Assembly: GCA_035532755.1 (NCBI GenBank)
Contig: DATKQI010000279.1
Span: 1 to 64,000, forward strand
DNA: 64,000 bases
DNA from: DATKQI01 sp035532755
GTDB lineage: Bacteria > Pseudomonadota > Alphaproteobacteria > Acetobacterales > Acetobacteraceae
Direction of reading: 5' to 3'
This document shows positions 46,415-53,466 of the stretch, one piece after another. Made by a program: the position numbers and the translations under genes. Every line of letters starts with the position of its first letter. Position 1 is the stretch's first letter. The notes below the pieces were generated by a model. It did not search any database. It was not told the origin of the DNA and saw nothing but the letters and a program-made list of their open reading frames with translations.

Positions 46415-47365
46415 GTGATCGCTGATCCGGACATGCTGCACGCTCCGCCGCCGAGTTTCATGGGCGTGCGGATGACGCGCGATCTTCTTGGTTGCCAGGC
46501 CGCGATCCTTGGCGCGCCGTTCGATTGCGGCACCCACCCGGTGCGTATCGGCGCCCGCCAGGGGCCGGCGGCGATCCGTGCGCAGTCCACTCTGGTGCGC
46601 CCCTACGAGCCGCCGGAGGATGATTTCGACCCGCTGGCGGCGCTGGGTGTGGTCGATTGCGGGGACGCGGCAGTGGTGCCAAGCGCGCTTGCCGAATCGT
46701 TCGAGGCGATCGCGCAAGCGACCGCCAGGATCATTGGCGCCGACGCGCTGCCGGTCGTGCTGGGGGGTGATGGGGCGATCACATTGCCGGTGCTGCGCGC
46801 CCTGCATGCACGGCATGGCGCCGCGCTTTGCGTCCTGCATATCGATGCGCACACCGACGCCTATGCCGGCGACGGCAACCGGGAGCGTGACCGGTACAAC
46901 ACCGCGACCACGTTTACCCGCGCCGCCGAGGAAGGGCTGGTGGATGCCCGGAATTCGCTGCACCTGGGCGCGCGCGGACCGACCTACCAGCAGGGTGTGT
47001 TCGGCCATACGCGGGGGCTCGGCTACCGTCTGATCCCGGGGGATGAGCTGTGGCGCCGCGGCATCGCGGATGTCCTGGCGGAGGTGCATGCACTGCTGGC
47101 AGGGCGGCCTGTGCATCTTTGCTTCGACATGGATTTCTTCGATCCCGCTGCTGCCCCGGGCGTGTGCACGCCCACCTGGGGCGGGGCCTCCGCGCGGGAG
47201 GGGTTGGAATTGATCCAGGGGCTCGCCGGTATCGATTTTGTCGGTTTTGACATCAACACGGTCAGCCCGCCGCATGATCCATCGGGCATGACGGCATTCC
47301 TGGCCGCCACATGCGTGCGGGCTTTCCTTGTGCTGGCTTGCCGCCGTCCCGGGGGCACCTCATAG
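46415..47365 (+). CDS. Ureohydrolase (agmatinase/arginase family) with substituted histidines
   Basis: A 316-residue ureohydrolase-fold protein. Metal motifs DAHTDAY (about residues 144-150) and CFDMDFFDPAAAPG (about 234-247) are intact. The usual GGDHS/GGDHF is GGDGAITLP, replacing the metal-ligand His by Gly, and the usual HGT after motif 2 is YNTATTF, replacing the catalytic-site His. The protein may belong to a distinct subfamily for other guanidino acids, may use one metal, or may be inactive. GTG 46415 or ATG 46433 could be the start; neither has a clear ribosome site. It lies 6 bp after the Mo-cofactor gene. Confidence 0.78.
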   Translation: MIADPDMLHAPPPSFMGVRMTRDLLGCQAAILGAPFDCGTHPVRIGARQGPAAIRAQSTLVRPYEPPEDDFDPLAALGVVDCGDAAVVPSALAESFEAIAQATARIIGADALPVVLGGDGAITLPVLRALHARHGAALCVLHIDAHTDAYAGDGNRERDRYNTATTFTRAAEEGLVDARNSLHLGARGPTYQQGVFGHTRGLGYRLIPGDELWRRGIADVLAEVHALLAGRPVHLCFDMDFFDPAAAPGVCTPTWGGASAREGLELIQGLAGIDFVGFDINTVSPPHDPSGMTAFLAATCVRAFLVLACRRPGGTS

Positions 47366-47496
47366 CCTGTCTCAACATTCGAAAATATTGGTGCTGGGCT
47401 GGATCCGTTTCCGGCGGGCTGCGCTGCGGCTGCGCGGGATCCGGCGTGATGACGGCTATGAAAGAATGATCAAAACGGTTTTTGGAGAAAAAAGAT

Positions 47497-47502
47497 TATA
47501 AT
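47497..47502 (+). promoter_or_regulatory. Consensus -10 box upstream of the CtrA paralogue
   Basis: A perfect TATAAT about 110 bp before the GTG start. No good -35 hexamer at the standard distance; GGTTTT near 47478 is the nearest candidate. Transcription from it would include the nested inverted repeat downstream. Confidence 0.4.
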
Positions 47503-47524
47503 CCATAAATAGATACTAATTTGG

Positions 47525-47594
47525 TAACAAAACACCACCTGGAAAAGAAAATTATTGTAACTTGCAATCCAGGGTGGTAATTTACGTTTTGTTA
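47525..47594 (+). repeat. Nested inverted repeat in the leader of the CtrA paralogue
   Basis: TAACAAAAC (47525-47533) plus adjoining ACCACCTGG (47534-47542) face CCAGGGTGGT (47569-47578) and GTTTTGTTA (47586-47594). The outer arms are perfect 9-bp complements; the inner arms match except for one extra base. As RNA this can form a long hairpin ending 7 nt before the GGAGG ribosome site; as DNA it may be two operator half-sites. Confidence 0.65.
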
Positions 47595-47612
47595 TTCCAA
47601 CGGAGGATGAGC

Positions 47613-48368
47613 GTGCGAATTTTGCTCGTAGAAGATGATCCGCTGGCCGCTCAAGCCATCACCCTCGCTTTAAAGAGTTGTCATGCAATCGTTGATCAGT
47701 GTGATCTTGGGCAGGATGCGGTAAATATAGCTAAACGTTACGACTATGATGTAATATTAGTTGATTTAATGCTATCTGATATCGACGGATACGAGGTTAT
47801 AAAAAAGATCAGGTCAGAAAAAATTATAACTCCGATTATTATTCTATCCGGATTGACAAGAACTCAATCAAAAATTAAAGGATTAAATGTAGGTGCCGAT
47901 GATTTTATAAATAAACCATTTGATAAAGAAGAGCTAATAGCCAGATTACAAGCAATTGTGCGAAGAAGCAAAGGTTACAGCGAACCTCATATAAAAATAG
48001 GAAACTTAGTTATAAATCTGCAAAACCAAGAAGTGTCTGTAAATGGGAATATAATAAATCTCACATTAAAGGAATATTTAATACTTGAATTAATGTGTTT
48101 GAGAAAGGGAATTGTTGTCAGTAAAGAAGCGTTTCTGAATAATCTATACGGCGGTATCGATGAGCCAGATCTAAAAATTATTGATGTATTTATCTGCAAG
48201 ATCCGAAAAAAAATGCTTTTGAATAATTGCCCAAATATCATAACAACCATATGGGGTCGTGGTTATATGATAAAAGATAATATAAAAGATAATAAAGCTT
48301 CAGAAGTTGATTCACATAAAATGCTGCCTGTAAATGATAGATCTCCAGAATGTTGGGCGGCTGGCTGA
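47613..48368 (+). CDS. CtrA-family response regulator, A+T-rich divergent paralogue
   Basis: A 251-residue OmpR/CtrA-type regulator. The receiver aligns residue for residue with CtrA: Glu7-Asp8-Asp9 pocket, phosphoacceptor Asp51 in ILVDLML, Ser79 in ILSG, Lys101 in NKPF. The DNA-binding domain retains RKGIVVSKEAFLNNLYGG and DEPDLKIIDVFICKIRKK, nearly the CtrA recognition region, and WGRGYMIKDN. The GTG at 47613 has GGAGG 6 nt upstream and gives the CtrA-like VRILLVEDD; an ATG at 47607 abuts the ribosome site. A 25-residue tail beyond the usual CtrA end has ordinary composition. No kinase neighbour. It likely binds TTAA-N7-TTAA-like sites, competing with or supplementing the main CtrA (inference). 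Confidence 0.9.
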   Translation: MRILLVEDDPLAAQAITLALKSCHAIVDQCDLGQDAVNIAKRYDYDVILVDLMLSDIDGYEVIKKIRSEKIITPIIILSGLTRTQSKIKGLNVGADDFINKPFDKEELIARLQAIVRRSKGYSEPHIKIGNLVINLQNQEVSVNGNIINLTLKEYLILELMCLRKGIVVSKEAFLNNLYGGIDEPDLKIIDVFICKIRKKMLLNNCPNIITTIWGRGYMIKDNIKDNKASEVDSHKMLPVNDRSPECWAAG

Positions 48369-48591
48369 TGCGCAGGCGCATGAATTTGTAGGGTCGCAGA
48401 ACTGATCGAAAGAAATCTTGAGCGGGTTGGGTCAGAAATGATTCTCTCGCTGGCATGGATGGAGTGGGGCAGTGTCGGTGTGAAATCTGGAGCATCGTCC
48501 GTGTGGCGTTGCGGCCGGCAATGCCTCGCTTCGTAGCGCCGTGTCGCCAATGATGTGCATTTGACGATCGTTCGCCGTAAAGCGCGAATGT

Positions 48592-49251
48592 TCATGTATA
48601 CATTTGTAGTTTTCGCTCCAGAGCACGTGTCAATGTTCCAACTGTGCTGGTCATCACATAATACATCGCGCCAATCGTCAGAAATATCGCAAAATTCTGA
48701 AATGTTGAACTGATCACCATCTGTGCCGATAGAAACAATTCCTGTACAGTCACCAATGATACCAAGGCAGAATTCTTCGTCAGCGCAACGAATTCATTGC
48801 CCAGCGGCGGCAGCATCCGCAGCAGCGCTTGTGGGAACACCACATGGCACATCGCCTGCCGTTCGGAGAGCCCCAGTGCAACCGCCGCTTCCACCTGTCG
48901 CCGATCGACTGACTGGATGGCTCCGCGCACGATCTCGGTCTGGTACGCGCCGGAATAGACCGCAAGCGCACCGACCGCCGCCACCATTGCCGGAATCGGC
49001 AGGCCGAGTTGCGGCAGCGCGTAGTAGATGAAGAACAACTGCACCACGAACGGCGTGCCGCGGATCACCGAGACATAAACCGCGGCCGCTCCGCGCAGCA
49101 CGCGCCGGTGCGACAGCTTGGCGAAACCGCCCGCGAGGCCACAGCCCACCCCGAGCACGAGGGCCATCACCACGATCTCAATCGTCTTCAACGCTCCGCC
49201 GAGCAGGAAGGGCAGAGAAAGGAGAACAGTGTGCAGCCCAGCCGCTGTCAT
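48592..49251 (-). CDS. Polar amino acid ABC transporter permease
   Basis: A 219-residue HisM/GlnP-type permease with about five hydrophobic segments. RGTPFVVQLFFIYYALP and the coupling motif EAAVALGLSERQAMCHVVFPQAL (EAA---G, shown by EAAVALGLSERQ) are diagnostic. It follows 30 bp after a binding-protein gene; no ATPase gene is adjacent, so the transporter borrows one. The 223-bp gap between it and the CtrA-like gene contains no gene. Confidence 0.92.
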   Translation of the reverse strand: MTAAGLHTVLLSLPFLLGGALKTIEIVVMALVLGVGCGLAGGFAKLSHRRVLRGAAAVYVSVIRGTPFVVQLFFIYYALPQLGLPIPAMVAAVGALAVYSGAYQTEIVRGAIQSVDRRQVEAAVALGLSERQAMCHVVFPQALLRMLPPLGNEFVALTKNSALVSLVTVQELFLSAQMVISSTFQNFAIFLTIGAMYYVMTSTVGTLTRALERKLQMYT

Positions 49252-49281
49252 CGCCGATCAGCCAATGGAATCAACGGCTGC

Positions 49282-50085
49282 CTACCCGGCGCTGCCGAAC
49301 CACGTCTGCTCCAGCTTCGCCATCGTGCCGTCCTGTTTCAGCGCGTCCAGCGCATCGTTCACGGCCTTCAGCAGCGCGGGGTTGGTCTTCCGGATGGCGA
49401 GCCCATACATCTCATGTGTCAGCAGGAACGGGGCGACCTTCGCGCCGCCGTGTATCTTGATGTAGTAGCGTGCGGCGGGGTAGCCGGTGACGACCGCATC
49501 CGCCCGCCCGCTCTGCAAGGCCTGGAACATCTGGTCGTTGGTCTGTACCACCACCAGCCGCGCCTTGGGGAAGGTCTTCTTCAGATAATCGACCGATTTG
49601 GTGCCGACCTGCACGGCAATGCGCTTGCCTTCAAGATCGGCGGCCTTCGCAATTGCGGTATTGCCCGGCTTCAGCATCACGCTCAGCCCGCCGGTGAAGT
49701 AGGGCTGCGAGAAATTCACCACCTTCTCCCGCGTGGCGGTGATGTAGATGGCGGAGGCGGCGAGATCGATATGGTTGGCGATCAGGCCGGGGACGAGCTG
49801 CCCGAACGGCACCTGCTGAAAGCGTACCTTGGCAATGCCGATCTTCGATGCGATCGCCTGGACCAACGCGATGTCGAACCCGGATTTCGCGCCGGCTGGC
49901 GAGGTCTGCTCGAACGGCGGAAAAGTGGCATCGGTGCCCACCACCAATGTCCTGTGCCCGGATTTCAGCGCGGCAAGCAGCCCTGCCGCGTACGCGCGAG
50001 CCGGCAACGCGGCAAGCGCAGCGCCGAGCGAGAGGCAGGCAGTAGCTGCGACCAGGCCGATCCGGCGACGGGTGAAAGTCATCAT
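49282..50085 (-). CDS. Amino acid ABC transporter substrate-binding protein
   Basis: A 267-residue family-3 periplasmic binding protein. Signal sequence FTRRRIGLVAATACLSLGAALAALPARAYA (n-region TRRR, cleavage after AYA) precedes TLVVGTDATFPPFEQ and FDIALVQAIASKIG, typical of polar amino acid binders. Two adjacent ATGs (50085 and 50082) follow AAAGGAG; the first is listed. It is paired with the permease downstream. Ligand specificity is unknown. Confidence 0.92.
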   Translation of the reverse strand: MMTFTRRRIGLVAATACLSLGAALAALPARAYAAGLLAALKSGHRTLVVGTDATFPPFEQTSPAGAKSGFDIALVQAIASKIGIAKVRFQQVPFGQLVPGLIANHIDLAASAIYITATREKVVNFSQPYFTGGLSVMLKPGNTAIAKAADLEGKRIAVQVGTKSVDYLKKTFPKARLVVVQTNDQMFQALQSGRADAVVTGYPAARYYIKIHGGAKVAPFLLTHEMYGLAIRKTNPALLKAVNDALDALKQDGTMAKLEQTWFGSAG

Positions 50086-50207
50086 GCGGCTCCTTTTGCG
50101 CGAACGGCGGAGAATATGGGCAAATGCCTCGATGTGGAAGGATCGGTGGGTTCTTGTCATTTCCGGTACGTGATAATGCACTCCCGCTGGTATTGGAGGT
50201 TCGGGCG

Positions 50208-50969
50208 ATGCGGCGACTGGTGCGGGGCGTTGTGGCCGGCATGCTCGTTCTGGGCGCAGGATCTCATGCCGCCCAGGCCCAGCCGCCAGCCGGCGGGTAT
50301 GCCTGTCCGGCCGCGCCGGTCCAGCGGCTCGATCTGCCGCGCACGCGTGCGGCCATCCTGCGCCAGCAGCCGGTGGTGATCGTCGCGTTCGGCTCATCCT
50401 CCACTTTCGGTGCACAGGCGTCCGATCCTGGCGATTCCTATCCCGCCGAATTGCAGGATCGGCTGAACGCCGCCCTGCCGGGGGCGGAGATCAGCGTGTT
50501 GAACCGCGGCATCAACGGCCAGGACGCGAAGCGGGAGGATGCGCGCATGACTGCCGATGTGCTCGCCGTCCGCCCGCAGGCGGTGATCTGGCAGGTGGGG
50601 GCGAATGCGGCGCTGCGCGGCGAGAAGCCAGCGGTTTTCACACCCCTGCTGCAATCAGGCCTTGCCCGGTTGCGCGCGGCGGGGATCGATGTGGTTCTGA
50701 TGGATAACCAGCGCTCGGTGCGGATGCTCGCCTCACCGACCAACCATCGCATCAATGCGGCACTTTCCGTGCTTGCCCGGCGGAATCGGGCAAGCCTGTT
50801 TTCGCGGGACCGGCTGATGCGCCTGTGGGCGCCGGACGGCACGCCGCCGGCGGCCTATCTCGCCGCCGACGGCATCCACATGAACGATCGGGGCTATGCC
50901 TGCCTGGCGCAGGCGCTCGGCCGGTCCATCACAGCCGCCCTGCGGGAAGATACCAGCAAGGCGCGTTAA
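50208..50969 (+). CDS. Exported SGNH/GDSL-family hydrolase
   Basis: A 253-residue protein with an N-terminal signal peptide (RRLVRGVVAGMLVLGAGSHAAQAQ, cut after AQA). SGNH blocks: Ser in FGSSSTFG (block I), Gly in NRGINGQD (II), Asn in VGANAAL (III) and DGIHMN with Asp and His (V). It is expected in the periplasm as an esterase or lipase on acylated sugars or lipids. ATG 50208 has TTGGAGG 8 nt upstream. Divergent from the amino acid binding protein, with 122 bp between starts. Confidence 0.85.
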   Translation: MRRLVRGVVAGMLVLGAGSHAAQAQPPAGGYACPAAPVQRLDLPRTRAAILRQQPVVIVAFGSSSTFGAQASDPGDSYPAELQDRLNAALPGAEISVLNRGINGQDAKREDARMTADVLAVRPQAVIWQVGANAALRGEKPAVFTPLLQSGLARLRAAGIDVVLMDNQRSVRMLASPTNHRINAALSVLARRNRASLFSRDRLMRLWAPDGTPPAAYLAADGIHMNDRGYACLAQALGRSITAALREDTSKAR

Positions 50970-51035
50970 CCGGCTTCGGCCTGCCCCGGCATCGGCCAAC
51001 TGAGCCCATGTACCATCAAACAGGCCTGTCCTATC

Positions 51036-51069
51036 AAAAAAGAAGACCCCGGGATGCACCCGGGGCCTT
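51036..51069 (-). terminator. Intrinsic terminator of the small 51-kb transcript
   Basis: Minus strand: an 11-bp stem AAGGCCCCGGG/CCCGGGGTCTT (one G-U pair) with loop TGCAT, followed by CTTTTTT. One of the clearest Rho-independent terminators in the window. A second hairpin GGGCAG-CTT-CTGCCC lies at 51082-51096 just before it. Confidence 0.88.
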
Positions 51070-51109
51070 CGCATTGTCTGCGGGCAGAAGCTGCCCAGTC
51101 AGGGAAGGA

Positions 51110-51184
51110 TCAGGCGCTCACCCGAACGTGTGCAGCGGAGATCCAGCCCATGGCAGCCGATGCCGACACCAAACAATGAGACAC
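51110..51184 (-). CDS. Possible 24-residue small protein with extended Shine-Dalgarno
   Basis: The GTG at 51184 is preceded, 7 nt away, by AAAGGAGGTGATCC (51186-51199), which complements the entire 3' tail of 16S rRNA. The peptide would be MSHCLVSASAAMGWISAAHV followed by RVSA. The frame is open further up, so a 47-residue version from the ATG at 51253 is possible. Two hairpins and a terminator follow, giving a transcript of about 200 nt. No family is recognised; it could be a small protein, a leader peptide or a regulatory RNA. It fills most of the 311-bp gap between the SGNH and DUF488 genes. Confidence 0.5.
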   Translation of the reverse strand: MSHCLVSASAAMGWISAAHVRVSA

Positions 51185-51280
51185 TGGATCACCTCCTTTC
51201 AGTTTGTTGAACACCACGGAAGTCTGCCATCCGGCGCCTACGAGTCGCAACATGCTTGTGGACCGGTATAGTGCGTCCTC

Positions 51281-51739
51281 ATGGAAGAACCGGTGATCTC
51301 GACCATCGGCTACGAAGGCCTGCCACCACCGGATTTCGTGCATATCCTGCGCGCGGCCGGCATCGCCTTCGTGGTCGATGTGCGGGCGATCGCCAATTCC
51401 CGTCGTCCCGGCTATGCGAAGCGTGCTCTGGCCGCGGTGCTGGAACAGGCAGGCATTGCCTATCTGCACCTGCCGGCGCTGGGCACGCCGAGGGAGGGGC
51501 GGGAAGCGGTGCGCACCGGCCGTCCGGCGGTCATGCGGCGGATCTATGCCACCCATCTCGCCACCGCACCGGCGCAGGCTGCGCTGGCAGACCTCGTCGC
51601 AGTGGCACGAGAGCGACCCAGTTGCCTGTTGTGCCTGGAAGCCGATCCGGCCCATTGCCATCGCACACTCGTCGCGGATGCGTTGGCCGCGAACTGGGGC
51701 TTCACGGTGCGGCACCTGCCGCAATCCGACGGCTGCTGA
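51281..51739 (+). CDS. DUF488 domain protein
   Basis: A 152-residue DUF488 protein. TIGYEG at the start, DVRAIANSRRPGYAKRAL (here DVRAIANSRRPG) and CLLCLEADPAHCHRTLVA are the family signature; the conserved Cys and His suggest a metal- or nucleic-acid-related role that is not established. TATAGT at 51267-51272 is a plausible -10 box only about 9 nt before the ATG, so the mRNA may be leaderless. It overlaps the convergent trpD2-like gene by 38 bp. Confidence 0.88.
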   Translation: MEEPVISTIGYEGLPPPDFVHILRAAGIAFVVDVRAIANSRRPGYAKRALAAVLEQAGIAYLHLPALGTPREGREAVRTGRPAVMRRIYATHLATAPAQAALADLVAVARERPSCLLCLEADPAHCHRTLVADALAANWGFTVRHLPQSDGC

Positions 51740-52703
51740 CCGCGCGCCGCTGCCGCCAGACATGGCCGGCTTCGGCTTCCGCCGCCGCGGGATCGGCTAC
51801 CCGGCCAAGCGCCAGCAGCGCGAGCGCGATGGTGCCGCACACGACTGCCTCCGCGGGGCTGTTCGCCTCGTCGCGCCAGAGCGGCACAAGGTCCGCCGCC
51901 TCCCCCCGGAAAGCCGGGGCGATGGCCGGAAACGATGTCTCAAATCGGCCGGATGCGCTGTCCCAGACCGAGGCACGACAGGGCTTTGCCGGGTTGCGCT
52001 CCGCCTCGCCGCCCGCCCCCTTCACCACAGTCAGCCGCGGCCGACCCAGCGCCTCCGCCACACCCAGATGCAGCGTGACATAAGGTGGATGGAACACACC
52101 GTCGATCGCCGCCGCCGCACCTGCCGGATCGAGCAGTCGTGCGATGGTGTTTACCGGGGAGCGCAACCCCAGCACGGTGCGCAAGTCCAGCAGCGCCTGT
52201 AGCCGCGCCGACAGCACGGGCAAGGGCAGGAAGGCGAAGCCGCTTGCGTGCATCCGGTCCTCCGCCTCGGCCATGTTGCGTGCCGGTGCGCGCCCCAATG
52301 CCGCCAGCGCCGTATCGACATGCATCCCGGCGGCGAAATCATGCGCCCCGTGCATCAACACGCGCTCGCCCGCATCGGCCAGCGCCAGGGCGGCCAGCAG
52401 GAACCAGGGCGCGGCGCGGGTGCGACCGGCGCCATAGCTCGGCCAATCGAGGCTCGGCACCGGCCCTCGCCAGGGCGGCAGCGTTGCCCGCGCCGCCTCG
52501 ACCATGCCCGCCGTCTCGTCGATGCTCTCGCCGCGCAGGCGCAGCAGCATCAGCAGCGCGCCCACCTGATGCGGGTCTGCCTCGCCCGCCAGCACTAGCG
52601 TCATGGCCTCGCCGGCCTCCGCCCGCGTCAACGCACGGCCGCGCCCGGGGCCGCGCCCGAGTGTCGCCACCAGTTCTGCAAGCCGCGCGCGCCCGTCAGG
52701 CAA
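51702..52703 (-). CDS. TrpD2/YbiB-like glycosyltransferase-3 family protein
   Basis: A 333-residue protein with the anthranilate phosphoribosyltransferase fold: N-terminal helices with EAMTLVLAGEADPHQVGALLMLLR and a diverged pyrophosphate region. TrpD's GTGGD loop is replaced by SYGAGRTRAAP, so true TrpD activity is unlikely; the YbiB/TrpD2 relatives bind nucleic acid. The TTG at 52703 with GAGG 9 nt upstream overlaps the cobA stop. As the last gene of the nitrate operon its role there is unknown. Confidence 0.72.
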   Translation of the reverse strand: MPDGRARLAELVATLGRGPGRGRALTRAEAGEAMTLVLAGEADPHQVGALLMLLRLRGESIDETAGMVEAARATLPPWRGPVPSLDWPSYGAGRTRAAPWFLLAALALADAGERVLMHGAHDFAAGMHVDTALAALGRAPARNMAEAEDRMHASGFAFLPLPVLSARLQALLDLRTVLGLRSPVNTIARLLDPAGAAAAIDGVFHPPYVTLHLGVAEALGRPRLTVVKGAGGEAERNPAKPCRASVWDSASGRFETSFPAIAPAFRGEAADLVPLWRDEANSPAEAVVCGTIALALLALGRVADPAAAEAEAGHVWRQRRAVSSRRIAAGAAP

Positions 52704-53466
52704 TTTTCCGCACCTCGCCTATCGCAATCGCCCGTCGCTCCAGCACGGTGCCAATCAATACCAGGGTGGGGCCTTCGAGCCCCGCCACGGCTTCTGGCAA
52801 ATCTGCCACCCGCGCGTCGATCCGACGCTCGGCCGGCAGCGTGGCGTTCTCCACCGCTACCGCCGGCGTGCCGGGCGGCAGTCCGGAAGCGAGAAGCTGC
52901 GCGACGAGGCCAGGCATCGCACGCACGCCCATATACACCGCGAGCGTCCCGCCGCCCGCTGCCAGCGCCGCCCAATCCTCCGCGCTGCCCGGCCCTTGCC
53001 GGCCGTGGCCGGTGACGAAATGCAGCCGATGGGCCACGTCCCGATGCGTCAGCGGCACGCGCAGGCTGGCGGCCACGGCGCAGGCGGTGGTGATCCCCGG
53101 CACCACCTCCACCCCGATCCCTGCCTGTTCCAGGCACTCGATCTCCTCACCACCACGACCGAAGATGGATGGGTCGCCGCCCTTGAGCCGCACCACATGT
53201 GCGCCGCCGCGTACGTGGTCCAGGATCAGCCGGTTGATCGCCGCCTGGCTCATCGCATGCCGCCCGCAGCGCTTGCCCACGTCGATCCGCCGGGCATGTG
53301 CGGGCGCGAGATCGAGCACCCCGGGGCCAACCAGCCTGTCGAACAGCACCACATCGGCTTGTTGCAGCACACGCAACGCCCGCATCGTCAGCAGCTCCGG
53401 ATCGCCCGGCCCGGCGCCGATCAGGCTCACCCGGCCGGCACGATCAGGCGGCGAGTGTGGGGGCAT
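52696..53466 (-). CDS. cobA: Uroporphyrinogen-III C-methyltransferase
   Basis: A 256-residue SUMT making precorrin-2, the first step toward siroheme, the cofactor of NirB. SAM and substrate loops LIGAGPGDPELLT (about residues 15-27), RLKGGDPSIFGRGGEE (about 91-106) and VVPGITTA are intact. ATG 53466 lies inside the nasA 3' end (23-nt overlap); the frame extends further but inside nasA. No precorrin-2 dehydrogenase/ferrochelatase domain is attached, so another enzyme must finish siroheme. Confidence 0.93.
   Translation of the reverse strand: MPPHSPPDRAGRVSLIGAGPGDPELLTMRALRVLQQADVVLFDRLVGPGVLDLAPAHARRIDVGKRCGRHAMSQAAINRLILDHVRGGAHVVRLKGGDPSIFGRGGEEIECLEQAGIGVEVVPGITTACAVAASLRVPLTHRDVAHRLHFVTGHGRQGPGSAEDWAALAAGGGTLAVYMGVRAMPGLVAQLLASGLPPGTPAVAVENATLPAERRIDARVADLPEAVAGLEGPTLVLIGTVLERRAIAIGEVRKIA

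Larger units (their letters stand above)
47470..48340. other. A+T-rich islet around a CtrA paralogue
   Basis: Base composition changes abruptly from G+C-rich flanks to a stretch dominated by A and T, with many AAA, ATA, TTA and AAT codons, then returns near 48330. No integrase, transposase, direct repeat or tRNA border is seen. The composition suggests recent transfer or a gene kept deliberately A+T-rich (inference). Confidence 0.8.

Noticed and set aside
47613..48368. CtrA-box TTAA-N7-TTAA sites within the A+T-rich gene
   Set aside because: Pairs of TTAA occur with spacings of 4 or 8, not 7, and lie in coding sequence where A+T richness makes them likely by chance.
51184..51200. Seventeen-base match to the 3' end of 16S rRNA (CTGGATCACCTCCTTTC)
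   Set aside because: No further rRNA sequence is present on either side. The match is explained by an extended Shine-Dalgarno on the opposite strand preceding a small reading frame.
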